In this document: positions 9,044 through 18,740 of the stretch, piece after piece
How the letters are laid out: the number at the start of each line of letters is the position of its first letter
How positions within the stretch are numbered: the first letter of the stretch is position 1
Assembly (NCBI GenBank): GCA_030605125.1
Contig: JAUWBD010000007.1
Span: forward strand, 1 to 51,820
Source: Verrucomicrobiota bacterium
Lineage (GTDB): Bacteria > Verrucomicrobiota > Verrucomicrobiia > Opitutales > Opitutaceae
Direction of reading: 5' to 3'
Length of the DNA stretch: 51,820 bases
The notes under the pieces: generated by a model
Databases searched by the model: none
Told to the model about the DNA's origin: nothing
Seen by the model: the letters and a program-made list of their open reading frames with translations, nothing else
Position numbers and translations under genes: made by a program

Positions 9044-10888
9044 TCAGCCCGCCGCCGCCTCCAGCTCCTCCCAGCGGGCGAAGGCCGTGGCGTGCTCGGC
9101 CTCGATTTCGCGCAGGCGCGCCTCGGCCGCGCGCACCGTGGCGGCGTCGGACTTGAAGAACTTCGGTTCGCCGAGCTTCGCCACCAGCTCCGCCTGCTCC
9201 GTCTCCAGTTTTTCGATACGCGCCGGCAGTTCGGCCAGCTCGCGCTGCTCCTTGTTTGAAAGCTTGCGCGCGGGGGCCGGCTTTTTTTCCGCCGGTGCGG
9301 GCGCGGAGGCCGCGGGCGTGGCGATGGCGCGGGCGTTGCCCTTTGGGGCCGCGGGCGCGGTCTTCGATTGCTTCGCCTTCTCCGCCACCCAGTCGCTGTA
9401 GCCGCCGATATACTCGGAGATGAGGCCGTCGCCCTCGAAGATGAAGCTGCTCGTGACCACCTCGTCGAGGAAGCGGCGGTCGTGGCTCACCACCAGCACC
9501 GTGCCCTCGAACTCGACGAGCAGGTTCTCCAGCAGGTCGAGCGTCTCGGCGTCGAGGTCGTTGGTCGGCTCGTCGAGCACGAGCACGTTGGCCGGCTTGG
9601 TGAAGACTCGCGCGAGCAGCAGGCGGTTGCGCTCGCCGCCCGAGAGCACCCGGGCCGGGGTGCGCGAGCGCGTGGCGTCGAAAAGGAAGTCCTGCAAGTA
9701 GCTGATCACGTGGCGCGAGCGGCCCTGCACCGTGACGTGCGAGTTTCCGTCGGAGACGTTGTCGGCGACGGTCTTGTTGTCGTCGATCTGCGCGCGGAGC
9801 TGGTCGAAGTAAACGACCTCCAGCTTGGTGCCGTGCTTGAGCACGCCGCCGGTGGGCGCGAGTTGCCCGAGCAGCAGCTTGAGGAAAGTGGTCTTGCCCG
9901 CGCCGTTCGGCCCGATGAGGCCGATTTTGTCACCACGGGTGATGACAGTGGAGAAATCGCGCACGATCGGCTCCGCGCCCGGGTAGGCGAAGGTGAGCTT
10001 CTCCGCCTCGATCACCTTCACGCCCGACTCCTCGGCGACCGAGATGCGGATGTTGGCGTTGCCCGCGCGCTCGCGGCGGGCCCGACGCTCGGCGCGCAGC
10101 GCGGCGAGCTGCTCGAGGCGCGCGCCGGCGCGCTTACGCTGGGCGGAGGGCTTGCGCCGCGCCCACTCCTCCTCCTGCTCCAGCTTCTTGTCGGCGGCGG
10201 CGCGCTGCCGCTCCTCCGCCTCGAGCCGTTCCTGGCGGCGCACGAGAAACACGTCGTAGGGGCAGGCCCAGTTGGTGAGCACGCCGCGGTCGAGCTCGAC
10301 GATGCGCGTGGCCAGCTTTTGCAAAAACGCCCGGTCGTGCGTCACGAAAAAGAGGGCGATCTTTTCGGTGATCAAAAACTCCTCGAGCCAGAGGATGCTC
10401 TCGATGTCGAGGTGGTTGGTCGGCTCGTCGAGCAGGAGCAGGTCGGGCTTGCTCGCGATGGCGCGGCCGAGCAGCACGCGGCGCTTCAAGCCGCCAGACA
10501 GCGTGGACACCTCGGCATGCGGATCGAGTTGCAGGCGCGCGATGAGATCCTCGATGCGCACGTCCACCTCCCAGTCCTCCTCGTGCCCCGCGGCGTGGCC
10601 GTCGGCGTCGCGCCGCACGCCCCCCGCCACCACGTCGTGCACCGTGCCGGCGAGATCCTGCGGCACCTCCTGCACCAGCCGCGCGAAATGCGCGCCGGGC
10701 TGGCGAAACACCTGCCCGCCGTCAGGCTTCATCTCGCCCGCGATGAGCTTCATGAGGGTCGATTTTCCCGCGCCGTTGCGGCCCACGAGACAGACGCGCT
10801 CGCCCGGGTCCACCTGGAAGTTGACGTGGTCAAGAACGGGCGCGCCACCGAACGCGTGCGAGAGATCGAGAAGACTGAAAAGTGCCAT
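9044..10888 (-). CDS. uup: ABC-F family ATPase, Uup-like
   Basis: Cytosolic ABC-F protein with two nucleotide-binding domains and no membrane domain. Such proteins act on ribosomes or, for Uup, on DNA structures. The product has 614 residues. Domain 1 has Walker A GRNGAGKST (36-44), signature LSGGLKR (130-136) and Walker B LLLDEPTNHLD (151-161). Domain 2 has GPNGAGKTT (326-334), LSGGERNR (415-422) and VLVLDEPTNDLD (435-446). The charged linker at about 215-275 and a C-terminal lysine/glutamate-rich coiled coil (about 540-614) match Uup rather than EttA. ATG 10888 gives MALFSLLDLSHAFGG, the standard start. The gene is convergent with ompW. Confidence 0.93.
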   Translation of the reverse strand: MALFSLLDLSHAFGGAPVLDHVNFQVDPGERVCLVGRNGAGKSTLMKLIAGEMKPDGGQVFRQPGAHFARLVQEVPQDLAGTVHDVVAGGVRRDADGHAAGHEEDWEVDVRIEDLIARLQLDPHAEVSTLSGGLKRRVLLGRAIASKPDLLLLDEPTNHLDIESILWLEEFLITEKIALFFVTHDRAFLQKLATRIVELDRGVLTNWACPYDVFLVRRQERLEAEERQRAAADKKLEQEEEWARRKPSAQRKRAGARLEQLAALRAERRARRERAGNANIRISVAEESGVKVIEAEKLTFAYPGAEPIVRDFSTVITRGDKIGLIGPNGAGKTTFLKLLLGQLAPTGGVLKHGTKLEVVYFDQLRAQIDDNKTVADNVSDGNSHVTVQGRSRHVISYLQDFLFDATRSRTPARVLSGGERNRLLLARVFTKPANVLVLDEPTNDLDAETLDLLENLLVEFEGTVLVVSHDRRFLDEVVTSSFIFEGDGLISEYIGGYSDWVAEKAKQSKTAPAAPKGNARAIATPAASAPAPAEKKPAPARKLSNKEQRELAELPARIEKLETEQAELVAKLGEPKFFKSDAATVRAAEARLREIEAEHATAFARWEELEAAAG

Positions 10889-10957
10889 GAACCCGCCACC
10901 CTGAAAATCCCGCCGCTTGCGTGCAACCCCGCAGACCACACGCTGACCAAACCCCTT

Positions 10958-12091
10958 ATGCCAAAACGCTTCCCCGCCCCGCTTCGCCGCTTCGTCGGCG
11001 CCGCCCTGTTCTCGCTCCTCCCCTCCCTCACCATGTCCGCCGACTCCCTCCCCACCTCCCCCGCCCTCCGCTTGTTCATCGGCAACTACGCCGACGCCAT
11101 CCAGGTCGCCGACTTTGATCCCGCCACCGGCGGCCTCTCCGACGGACGCCCGGCAGCCCCCCTTCCGAAAGCCTCCTTCCTGGCGAAGTCCGCCGACGGC
11201 CGCCATCTCTACGCCGTCTCCGAAACCGGCGCGGGCGGCCTGCATGCCTTTGCGATCCAGCCCGACGGCGCCCTCGCCCCGCTCAACTCGCGCCCGAGCG
11301 AAGGCTCCGGCCCCTGCGACATCGCCCTCTCGCCCGACGGCCGCCTCGTCGCCGCCGCCAACTACGGCGGCGGCAGCGTGATCGCTGTCCGCGTCGAGGC
11401 CGACGGCTCGCTCGGCGAGAAGGTGTTCTTCTCCCAACACACGCACTCGACCGACGTTTTCCCGGGCCGCCAGAAAAAGCCCCACGCCCATGGCATCACC
11501 TGGTCGCCCGACGGCCGCCTGCTCCTCGTGCCCGACCTCGGCGGCGACCGCGTCTATCTCTACGCGCGAGCCGGCGACACGCTCTCCCCCAATGCGCCGC
11601 AGCCCTGGATCGAGGTGCCCGCCGGCTCCGGCCCGCGCCACGCCCAGTTCTCGCCCGACTCCCGCCACCTCTACATCATCAACGAGCTGGGCAACACCGT
11701 CTCGGTCGCCACCTACGACGCCTCCGCCGCCACCCTCCCGCTCGTGGAAACCGTTTCCACCCTGCCGCCCGAAGGCTTCGCCGGCGCCACCAAGACCGCC
11801 GAGATCGCCGTCCACCCCGCCGGCCACACCGTCTATGCCTCCAACCGCGGCGCCGAGACGCTCGCCGTCTTCGCACGCGACGCCGCCACCGGACGCCTCA
11901 CGCCCCAGGCCTACGTGCCCGTGCCGCCCAACCCCCGCCACTTCGCCCTCAGCCCCGACGCCCGCTGGCTGCTCTCCGCCAGCCAGGACGCCAGTGTGAT
12001 CGCCGTGTATTCCGTCGATCCCGCCACCGGCGCACTCACCCCGGCGGGTTCCCCCTTCGCAACGCCCAAGCCGGTCTGCCTGCGATTCTGA
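10958..12091 (+). CDS. Secreted lactonase-family seven-bladed beta-propeller protein
   Basis: Member of the lactonase / 6-phosphogluconolactonase YbhE-like family (PF10282). The 377-residue product has an N-terminal hydrophobic signal sequence (FVGAALFSLLPSLTMSA, about 12-28). This points to export, unlike cytosolic YbhE. Propeller blades repeat SPDGR-type motifs (ALSPDGRLVAAANYGGG, TWSPDGRLLLVPDLGGD, FSPDSRHLYIINELGN, ALSPDARWLLSASQD). Conserved KPHAHG and GSGPRHAQF segments match the family's active-site loops. The true substrate is unknown. It is divergent from uup with a 69-base gap. Confidence 0.9.
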   Translation: MPKRFPAPLRRFVGAALFSLLPSLTMSADSLPTSPALRLFIGNYADAIQVADFDPATGGLSDGRPAAPLPKASFLAKSADGRHLYAVSETGAGGLHAFAIQPDGALAPLNSRPSEGSGPCDIALSPDGRLVAAANYGGGSVIAVRVEADGSLGEKVFFSQHTHSTDVFPGRQKKPHAHGITWSPDGRLLLVPDLGGDRVYLYARAGDTLSPNAPQPWIEVPAGSGPRHAQFSPDSRHLYIINELGNTVSVATYDASAATLPLVETVSTLPPEGFAGATKTAEIAVHPAGHTVYASNRGAETLAVFARDAATGRLTPQAYVPVPPNPRHFALSPDARWLLSASQDASVIAVYSVDPATGALTPAGSPFATPKPVCLRF

Positions 12092-12101
12092 TCCACGGGA
12101 T

Positions 12102-12120
12102 GGGCGGGCGCATCCCGCCC
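12102..12120. repeat. GC-rich hairpin after lactonase gene
   Basis: A 7-base-arm stem GGGCGGG/CCCGCCC with a 5-base loop lies just after the lactonase stop. No T-run follows. On the minus strand its left flank shares GGGTCGGGCG with the hairpin at 15981-15998, so it may be one copy of a dispersed palindrome or a factor-dependent terminator. Confidence 0.45.
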
Positions 12121-12203
12121 GACCCGTCCCCGGGAAATGCGCGGACGCGCGCTCCGGAGAATGCGGCGGGAACGCCGCCGCCGGCGCGCGAGTCGGTGAG
12201 ACC

Positions 12204-13031
12204 ATGGCCGAACAAATCCCGCTCACCGACACCGCCATCGCACCCGACATCTCCGATCTCGACCACTGCGTCGAAATCGCTCCCGACCTCGCCTACAAAA
12301 AGAACCTGCTCGTCAACGTCGCCTTCCACGGCCTCCCCGGCCAGCCCGGCTGGGTCTTGATCGACGCCGGTCTGCCCGGCTCCGCCGACGCCATCTTCCG
12401 GGCCGCCGCCGAGCGTTTCGGCGAAAACATCCCGCCCGCCGCGATCGTGCTCACGCACGGCCACTTCGACCACGTCGGCGCGCTCGCCGAACTCGCCGCC
12501 GAGTGGGAGACCCCGATCTACGCCCACCGTCTCGAGCATCCCTTCCTCAACGGCGCCCGGGCATTCCCCCCGCCGCGCACCGACGTGGGCGGCGGCCTCA
12601 TGTCGCGCGCCGCCGCCCTCTTCCCGCGCCGCCCGATCAACGTCGCCCGCTGGCTCGCCCTGCTCTCCGAGCACGCCGAGGTGCCCTTCATGCCCGGCTG
12701 GCGCGCCATCCACACCCCGGGCCACACGCCGGGCCATGTCGCGCTCTGGCGCGAGTCCGACCGCACCCTCCTCGCGGGCGACGCCTTTATCACCACGCGA
12801 CAGGAATCGGCCTACGCCGTGCTCACGCAGAAACCCGAGATGCACGGCCCGCCGCGCTACTACACGCCCGACTGGGACGCCGCCCGCGAATCCGTGCGCA
12901 AACTCGCCGCGCTCGAGCCCGAGCTCGTGGTGACGGGCCACGGCCCCGCCATGCAGGGCCCCGAGATGCGCGACGCGCTCCGGCAACTCGCCGCCGATTT
13001 CGACCGGATCGCCCGCCCGCCGCGTTACTGA
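12204..13031 (+). CDS. MBL-fold metallo-hydrolase
   Basis: Cytosolic metallo-beta-lactamase-fold hydrolase, 275 residues. The metal-binding motif THGHFDHVG gives H85, H87, D89 and H90. Further ligands are H174 in HTPGHTPGH, D193 in LLAGDAF and H246 in VVTGHGPAM, so both metal sites look complete. The order and spacing resemble the glyoxalase II / YflN-like thioesterase group; the substrate is not readable. There is no signal peptide. The gene overlaps the 3' end of the convergent DUF2293 gene by 7 bases. Confidence 0.92.
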   Translation: MAEQIPLTDTAIAPDISDLDHCVEIAPDLAYKKNLLVNVAFHGLPGQPGWVLIDAGLPGSADAIFRAAAERFGENIPPAAIVLTHGHFDHVGALAELAAEWETPIYAHRLEHPFLNGARAFPPPRTDVGGGLMSRAAALFPRRPINVARWLALLSEHAEVPFMPGWRAIHTPGHTPGHVALWRESDRTLLAGDAFITTRQESAYAVLTQKPEMHGPPRYYTPDWDAARESVRKLAALEPELVVTGHGPAMQGPEMRDALRQLAADFDRIARPPRY

Positions 13032-13711
13032 GCCCGCGCCGCCAGCGCCTGCGCCAGCGGGCAGGTCGCCGGCGAGACCTCCGCCCCGCGCCGGTAGCGC
13101 TCGAGCAGCTCCACCGAGCGACGCGCGAGCATACGGCGCACCTCGCGGCGGCGCCCCGCCACGCGCGGGATCACCATCTGGTCGTAGCCGGTCGTCTGAT
13201 GCCGCATCCAGGCGATCGTCGCCGCCTCGGCGCGAGCCTCGACCGGGATGCGCTCCGTGCGCGCCACCGTGCCGCTGCCGACCGGCGTGGCGTGCGCCGC
13301 GATGAGCGCGGCCATCCGCTCGCCGACCTCCGCGTGCCGCGGATGAAAGGCCAGAAAGGCCCGCACCGCGTCGCGAAACTCGCCCACATACTCCGCCTGC
13401 TCCTCCGCGCGCCGCCGCCGCCCCGCCTCAAGCTTGCGTTGGTAGGCCGGATCGAGCCGCTCGGCCTCGAGCTCGGCCCGTAGCGCCGCGATCCGCGCCG
13501 CGGGCGCCCAGATCCCGCGCGAGAAGCGCTTGCGCCCCTTCGGCTCGACGACCGTCCAGCTCGGGCCGTCCTCCTTGATGCGACGGCTCAAGGCCGCGTC
13601 TCCCGGCGGCAACAGGTCCCAATCGTCGGGCACGGTGAGCACGCGGGTATCAAGCCCGATCACGCGCCGCGGCGAAGGCCCCGGACGCACCTCCACATTC
13701 TGGTTCGGCAT
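13025..13711 (-). CDS. DUF2293 domain-containing protein
   Basis: The C-terminal part of this 228-residue protein fits DUF2293. It has a segment HATPVGSGTVARTERIPVEA, then IAWMRHQTTGYDQMVIP (the family's RHxxTxYDxL core), then RREVRRMLARR. Function of the family is unknown. The N-terminal half is charged and helix-rich (AALRAELEAERLD and a following arginine/glutamate stretch) and could form a coiled coil. The start at 13711 (MPNQNVEV) is chosen; an ATG at 13753 would add 14 residues and crowd the tRNA. The gene ends inside the 3' end of the MBL gene. Confidence 0.8.
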   Translation of the reverse strand: MPNQNVEVRPGPSPRRVIGLDTRVLTVPDDWDLLPPGDAALSRRIKEDGPSWTVVEPKGRKRFSRGIWAPAARIAALRAELEAERLDPAYQRKLEAGRRRRAEEQAEYVGEFRDAVRAFLAFHPRHAEVGERMAALIAAHATPVGSGTVARTERIPVEARAEAATIAWMRHQTTGYDQMVIPRVAGRRREVRRMLARRSVELLERYRRGAEVSPATCPLAQALAARAQ

Positions 13712-13798
13712 AGGACCGCGGAGCCAAACAACCGCGAGACCGGCGTCGAGCACCGCGGCTCAAAAAAACGTTCGGGAACCGGACGCCCCTCCCGCAAA

Positions 13799-13872
13799 TG
13801 GCTGCCCGACATGGATTCGAACCATGACTAGATGAGTCAAAGTCATCTGTGCTGCCATTACACCATCGGGCA
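13799..13872 (-). tRNA. tRNA-Gln (anticodon TTG), CCA encoded
   Basis: On the minus strand a complete cloverleaf is readable. The acceptor stem is TGCCCGA/TCGGGCA and the D-arm has GGTGTAATGGCAGC. The anticodon stem GATGA/TCATC carries loop CTTTGAC (anticodon TTG, Gln CAA), and the T-arm is CATGGTTCGAATCCATG. Discriminator G and a genomic CCA end the gene. It lies on the same strand as hflX, about 130 bases downstream of it. Confidence 0.97.
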
Positions 13873-14002
13873 GTGAATGGACCGGCTACCGTGCGGCCCC
13901 GGCTACCGTGGTCAAGGCCCGAGATGCGGCATTTGTGGCCGCCTCCGCTTTGGCAACGGAAATGGCAACGCCGCCACACTCCCGCGAACCCTCGCCGGGC
14001 GC

Positions 14003-15304
<1,302 letters not shown>

Positions 15305-15330
15305 GGGGTCTTGGGAAACGGGCGGGCGCC

Positions 15331-15930
15331 CTAGCGGCGGCTCGGCACGCGAACGACCTGCATGCCGGCGGCGCGGGCGGCGCGCATGCCGGGCTCGGCG
15401 TCCTCGAACACGAGACATTTCTCGGGCGGCACGCCGATGCGGCGGGCGGCCTCGAGGAACATGTCGGGGTGCGGTTTGCCGCGGCCGGGCGCCACGTCGT
15501 GCGGCGTGACCACGATCTTGAAGAGCGAGTCGAGGCCGGCGGCCTTGAGCGCGGGCAGGGCGATGTCGGGCGTGCCGCCGGTGGCGATGGCCACGGGGTG
15601 GGTCTCGGCGACCTTGCGCGCGAAAGCCACGACCGGATCGATGGGCGATATCTCGTCGAGCTGCTCGAGGTAGAGGCGCTCCTTGCGGTCGGCCACGCCC
15701 TCGGCGCAGGGGATGCGGAGACCGTGCTTTGCCGCCATGAGTTCGGCGACCTGGATCGAGGGCACGCCGCCGAGGGCGTAGAAGTAGTCTTCGTCGAGCG
15801 GGCCGGCGAGGCCCTCGTGGCGGAGGGCGGCTTCCCAGGCGCGGTAGTGCACGGGCATGGTGTCGATGAGGGTGCCGTCGAGGTCGAAGATGTAGCCGGC
15901 GAAGTCGCCGTCGGGTATTTCCAACTGCAT
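15331..15930 (-). CDS. HAD-superfamily hydrolase, beta-phosphoglucomutase-like
   Basis: Haloacid-dehalogenase phosphatase of subfamily I, 199 residues. Motif I FDLDGTLIDT supplies D16 and D18. Motif II is AIATGG, followed by a Lys near GRGKPHPDMFLEAA, and motif IV is LVFEDAEPGMRAARAAGM. The small helical cap between about 25 and 85 is typical of beta-phosphoglucomutase and of sugar-phosphate phosphatases such as YqaB; the exact substrate is unknown. ATG 15930 is the start nearest the fold. It is immediately upstream of hflX on the same strand. Confidence 0.9.
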   Translation of the reverse strand: MQLEIPDGDFAGYIFDLDGTLIDTMPVHYRAWEAALRHEGLAGPLDEDYFYALGGVPSIQVAELMAAKHGLRIPCAEGVADRKERLYLEQLDEISPIDPVVAFARKVAETHPVAIATGGTPDIALPALKAAGLDSLFKIVVTPHDVAPGRGKPHPDMFLEAARRIGVPPEKCLVFEDAEPGMRAARAAGMQVVRVPSRR

Positions 15931-15980
15931 AAAGGGTGCAGCCTCAATCCACCATCGCTCCCCGTCCAACCGAAACCGCC

Positions 15981-15998
15981 GTCGGGCATTCGCCCGAC
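15981..15998 (-). terminator. hairpin after secreted repeat protein gene
   Basis: A 7-base stem GTCGGGC/GCCCGAC with a 4-base loop starts 12 bases after the stop codon of the minus-strand gene ending at 16011. There is no T-run, so it is either a weak or Rho-assisted terminator or a palindromic repeat. Confidence 0.45.
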
Positions 15999-16010
15999 CC
16001 ATTGGGTGAG

Positions 16011-17348
16011 TTACTTAAAAAAACGCCGCGGCACATCAGGATCGATCAAGATGGTTTCGACCGCGCCCACGGGCACGGGAAGGCCAAGCGGTTCCCAAAT
16101 CCGCAGGTCCGTCGAGGTCTGGAGTTGGAGATAGGTCCCGGCTTCCCCGACGGGGGTGAGTTCGAGCACGGCACTTGTCGTCGGCTCGTTGATTACCGGG
16201 TCGATGAACACCCGCTCGCTTTGCGCAATCCGCAGTTGGGCCTCCTCGGCCAGGGGCAGCCGCTTGGCCGGCAGAGGGACGCGATGCAAAGTGCCTCCGC
16301 CCGGTCCTTCGCGCAGGAGGTAGAACGCGTCGGGCAAAGCCGCCAGGTCCAGGTGCCCGAAGTCGTCCATATCGTGAGTGGCGAAATCGCGCAGATAGTG
16401 GTGCGACACTCGCACGAACTCCCGCTCCGCCGCCCCGATCTCCATCGGCCTTTCTCGGAAGCAACCGATCCAGCTCTCGCCACCGCGGGCGACGGCCATC
16501 GCCAGCAACCTCTGCGGGTGGACCGACGGCACCGACCCGGTGTGGACGGCGATGGACGGGCCGCCCTCATGCTGAAATAAAAACGAAGACGTGGCGAACG
16601 CGTTGGAGAAGAAAAGGCGACCTCCCATGGCGACCTTCGGTCCCCCAAGGGCGTGAGGCGGATACGGATCGTTGAGCGTCTGCCAAGCCACCTCGATGGG
16701 GGCCCAAGTGAGCCCGCCGTCCACCGATTTCGCGGCATCGATGCGCAAGCCCCCCGGCACCTCGGTCTGTAGCGTGCCGTATAAGGCCGCTCCGTCGCAG
16801 ACGATGGCGACCACGTCCTGAGGCACGAACGTCTGCGCATGCGTCACGCGATCAACGCTCACCAGCCCTCGAAACAATGAATCGCCCCCAAATCCGTTTT
16901 GATTTGGCAACGAGATCAGCACGCGATCCGCCAAGGGCACCAGGCGCGTCCAGCTCGAATCGTGATCCAAAGCCGCCGCGACCGTTGCGATCAGCGCCCA
17001 CTCGCCGGTCGCCGCGTCCCATTCGCGCAGATACGCCGCCGAGCGCCATTTCTGCACCGAAACCGCGAACAACACCCCGTCCGGCGCCAAGGCGGCGTGC
17101 ACACAATCCACCGGCAACGGTATCGGCTCGCCGGATACTAAATCACCTAGCGCCAACACCCGCTTCGCGGCGCCAACCACTCCGTAGCGCAAGGCCCAGA
17201 GCTGTTGCCCGTCGGTGGTCAACTGGCTGAAACCCGGCCCCACCGTGGCGACGAACTCCGGTGGCTCCGCCCGAACCCCAGGCGAGAAACCGGCCCCCAT
17301 CGTCAAGACGAGCCCGAGGAGAAGCCGCTTCTGGGACAGGAAGGTCAT
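16011..17348 (-). CDS. Secreted beta-propeller-like protein with C-terminal anchoring-type tail
   Basis: No specific function recognised. The 445-residue product has a signal peptide (LLLGLVLTMGAGFSPGVRA, about 9-27). A propeller-like body contains a BNR/sialidase-type Asp-box-like segment (KSVDGGLTWAP), followed by a C-terminal domain of about 70 residues. That domain (LQTSTDLRIWEPLG, ending VPRRFFK) matches a tail often seen on exported proteins of Verrucomicrobiota and Planctomycetota, where it usually ends in a FYR/FFR-type motif. Role of the tail in sorting is inference. It follows the phosphatase gene by 10 bases and is probably co-transcribed with it. Confidence 0.7.
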   Translation of the reverse strand: MTFLSQKRLLLGLVLTMGAGFSPGVRAEPPEFVATVGPGFSQLTTDGQQLWALRYGVVGAAKRVLALGDLVSGEPIPLPVDCVHAALAPDGVLFAVSVQKWRSAAYLREWDAATGEWALIATVAAALDHDSSWTRLVPLADRVLISLPNQNGFGGDSLFRGLVSVDRVTHAQTFVPQDVVAIVCDGAALYGTLQTEVPGGLRIDAAKSVDGGLTWAPIEVAWQTLNDPYPPHALGGPKVAMGGRLFFSNAFATSSFLFQHEGGPSIAVHTGSVPSVHPQRLLAMAVARGGESWIGCFRERPMEIGAAEREFVRVSHHYLRDFATHDMDDFGHLDLAALPDAFYLLREGPGGGTLHRVPLPAKRLPLAEEAQLRIAQSERVFIDPVINEPTTSAVLELTPVGEAGTYLQLQTSTDLRIWEPLGLPVPVGAVETILIDPDVPRRFFK

Positions 17349-17358
17349 GAGAGGTCGT

Positions 17359-18675
17359 TTACTCGCAACGCGGCAATTCGCGGCCGAAGAGCGTCTCCCA
17401 CATAGGCACGTAGAGGTCGGTGTTGTCGAGATTCACCGGGATGCGCTCGCGGTTGAGGCCCTCGGCCCGCACCACCACACCGCCCACCATATCCCCCGTG
17501 CTGGAGAAGGTGACCCCAAACCAAAAACGCCGCCCCTCACGGTCCGGCCCGCTGAGGAAGGCCTCGCTCCCCTGCCCCGCCACGCCGTCGATCGGATTGC
17601 CCAGGCGGGTCGTCGCCGGCACGCGCGGCGGCGGCTGGTCGGGCGCGGTCTGCCGGCCGAGACCGATCACCTGCAATCCGCTCGCGTCGCTGTCGGCCGC
17701 GGTGAGCAGGAGCGTATCGGGATGGGCGCGCAGGAACTCGCGCGCCACTCCGATGGCGGCGTCGGCACGGCGGAAAGACTCAAAGACGCCGGCGGCGTTT
17801 TGGTTGTTCGCAAAGTCGTCCGTGCCCTCCTCCTCGACCACGAGCGCGAAACGTTTCCCGGTGCGCGCCAGCACGCGCAACGCCGCGTCGGTCATGTCGG
17901 CGACGCTCGGCGCCGCGGGGGCGAAAAGCGGCAGCCCGCGCTCGGCCAGCACCTCTTCGGGCAAAGCATGGTAGGTGGCGTCCTGCGCGAAGACGCCGAG
18001 CAACTTCAGCACCTCGGGCTTGGCCGCGGCCGCGGCGAGTTCCTCACGATCGAAGACCACGGTGTAGCCCTCCGCCCGCGCTTCGGCGATCAAGTCGCGC
18101 CCGTCCTCGCGCGCGCCCTCGCCGTGCCGGCCGCGGGCGCCCTTCGGCAGCAGATACTTCTCGCCCGCCGCGAGGATAACCTGCGCGCCGCTGGCGACGA
18201 TGCCGGCCGCGATGCCGGCGTAGTCGGAGCGCTTCGGGCTACTCACCAAAAACACGCCCGTGCCCGGCTCGGCGATCTGCCCGCTTTGCACGATGCCCAC
18301 CGCGAGGCCGCCGCGCAGCGCCTCGACGAGCAGCGGTGCGTCGGCGCCGGAACGGGCCTTGATCGGCCGCCCGCCGTCGGTGCCGTAGGAATCGGCGACG
18401 ACCTTCACGCCCCAGGCGTGCACGGTGCCGCCGCCGTGCGAGGTCGGCGAGAGGCCGTCGGCAAAGTGCGAGCGATAGAGCGCCACGCCGGGCAGGCGAT
18501 CCCAGTGGGTGTGGCCGTCGGGCCCGACGCTCGCGATGCGGTAGGCGTTCCACGCGTTGAGCGAGGCGCCGTCTGGGTGGATAAGAATCACGTTGCCCGG
18601 TCGAGGCGCGGCGACGGCGGCGCAGAGGGCGGAGCAAACAAACAAAAACAAGGGGGCGATGGGGCGAGGGAACAT
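17359..18675 (-). CDS. Alkaline phosphatase-superfamily protein, divergent metal site
   Basis: The fold of alkaline phosphatase is recognisable across 438 residues after a signal peptide (about 1-23). The strand NVILIHPDGASLN gives D35 at the place of PhoA D51. PTSHGGGTVHAWGVK puts S79 exactly where PhoA has nucleophile S102 relative to the following GVK. EEEGTDDFANN matches the E322/D327 region. The three His ligands of classical enzymes appear replaced: N in place of H331, S329 (TAADSDAS) for H370, and Gly in place of H412. PhoA D101 is also changed to Thr (T78). So it may be a distinct subfamily or an altered enzyme. The alignment was done by eye. ATG 18675 begins the signal peptide. Confidence 0.75.
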   Translation of the reverse strand: MFPRPIAPLFLFVCSALCAAVAAPRPGNVILIHPDGASLNAWNAYRIASVGPDGHTHWDRLPGVALYRSHFADGLSPTSHGGGTVHAWGVKVVADSYGTDGGRPIKARSGADAPLLVEALRGGLAVGIVQSGQIAEPGTGVFLVSSPKRSDYAGIAAGIVASGAQVILAAGEKYLLPKGARGRHGEGAREDGRDLIAEARAEGYTVVFDREELAAAAAKPEVLKLLGVFAQDATYHALPEEVLAERGLPLFAPAAPSVADMTDAALRVLARTGKRFALVVEEEGTDDFANNQNAAGVFESFRRADAAIGVAREFLRAHPDTLLLTAADSDASGLQVIGLGRQTAPDQPPPRVPATTRLGNPIDGVAGQGSEAFLSGPDREGRRFWFGVTFSSTGDMVGGVVVRAEGLNRERIPVNLDNTDLYVPMWETLFGRELPRCE

Positions 18676-18740
18676 GGCTCGCACCTTGCGAAACGCGCCC
18701 GCCACTGCGCAAACGCAAAGGCCCGTGAGTCGCCGGGAGC

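Noticed and set aside
9044-12250. One giant 1068-residue protein including the ABC-F ATPase
   Set aside because: Only the part from ATG 10888 has domain content; the upstream half is antisense to the lactonase and has biased composition.
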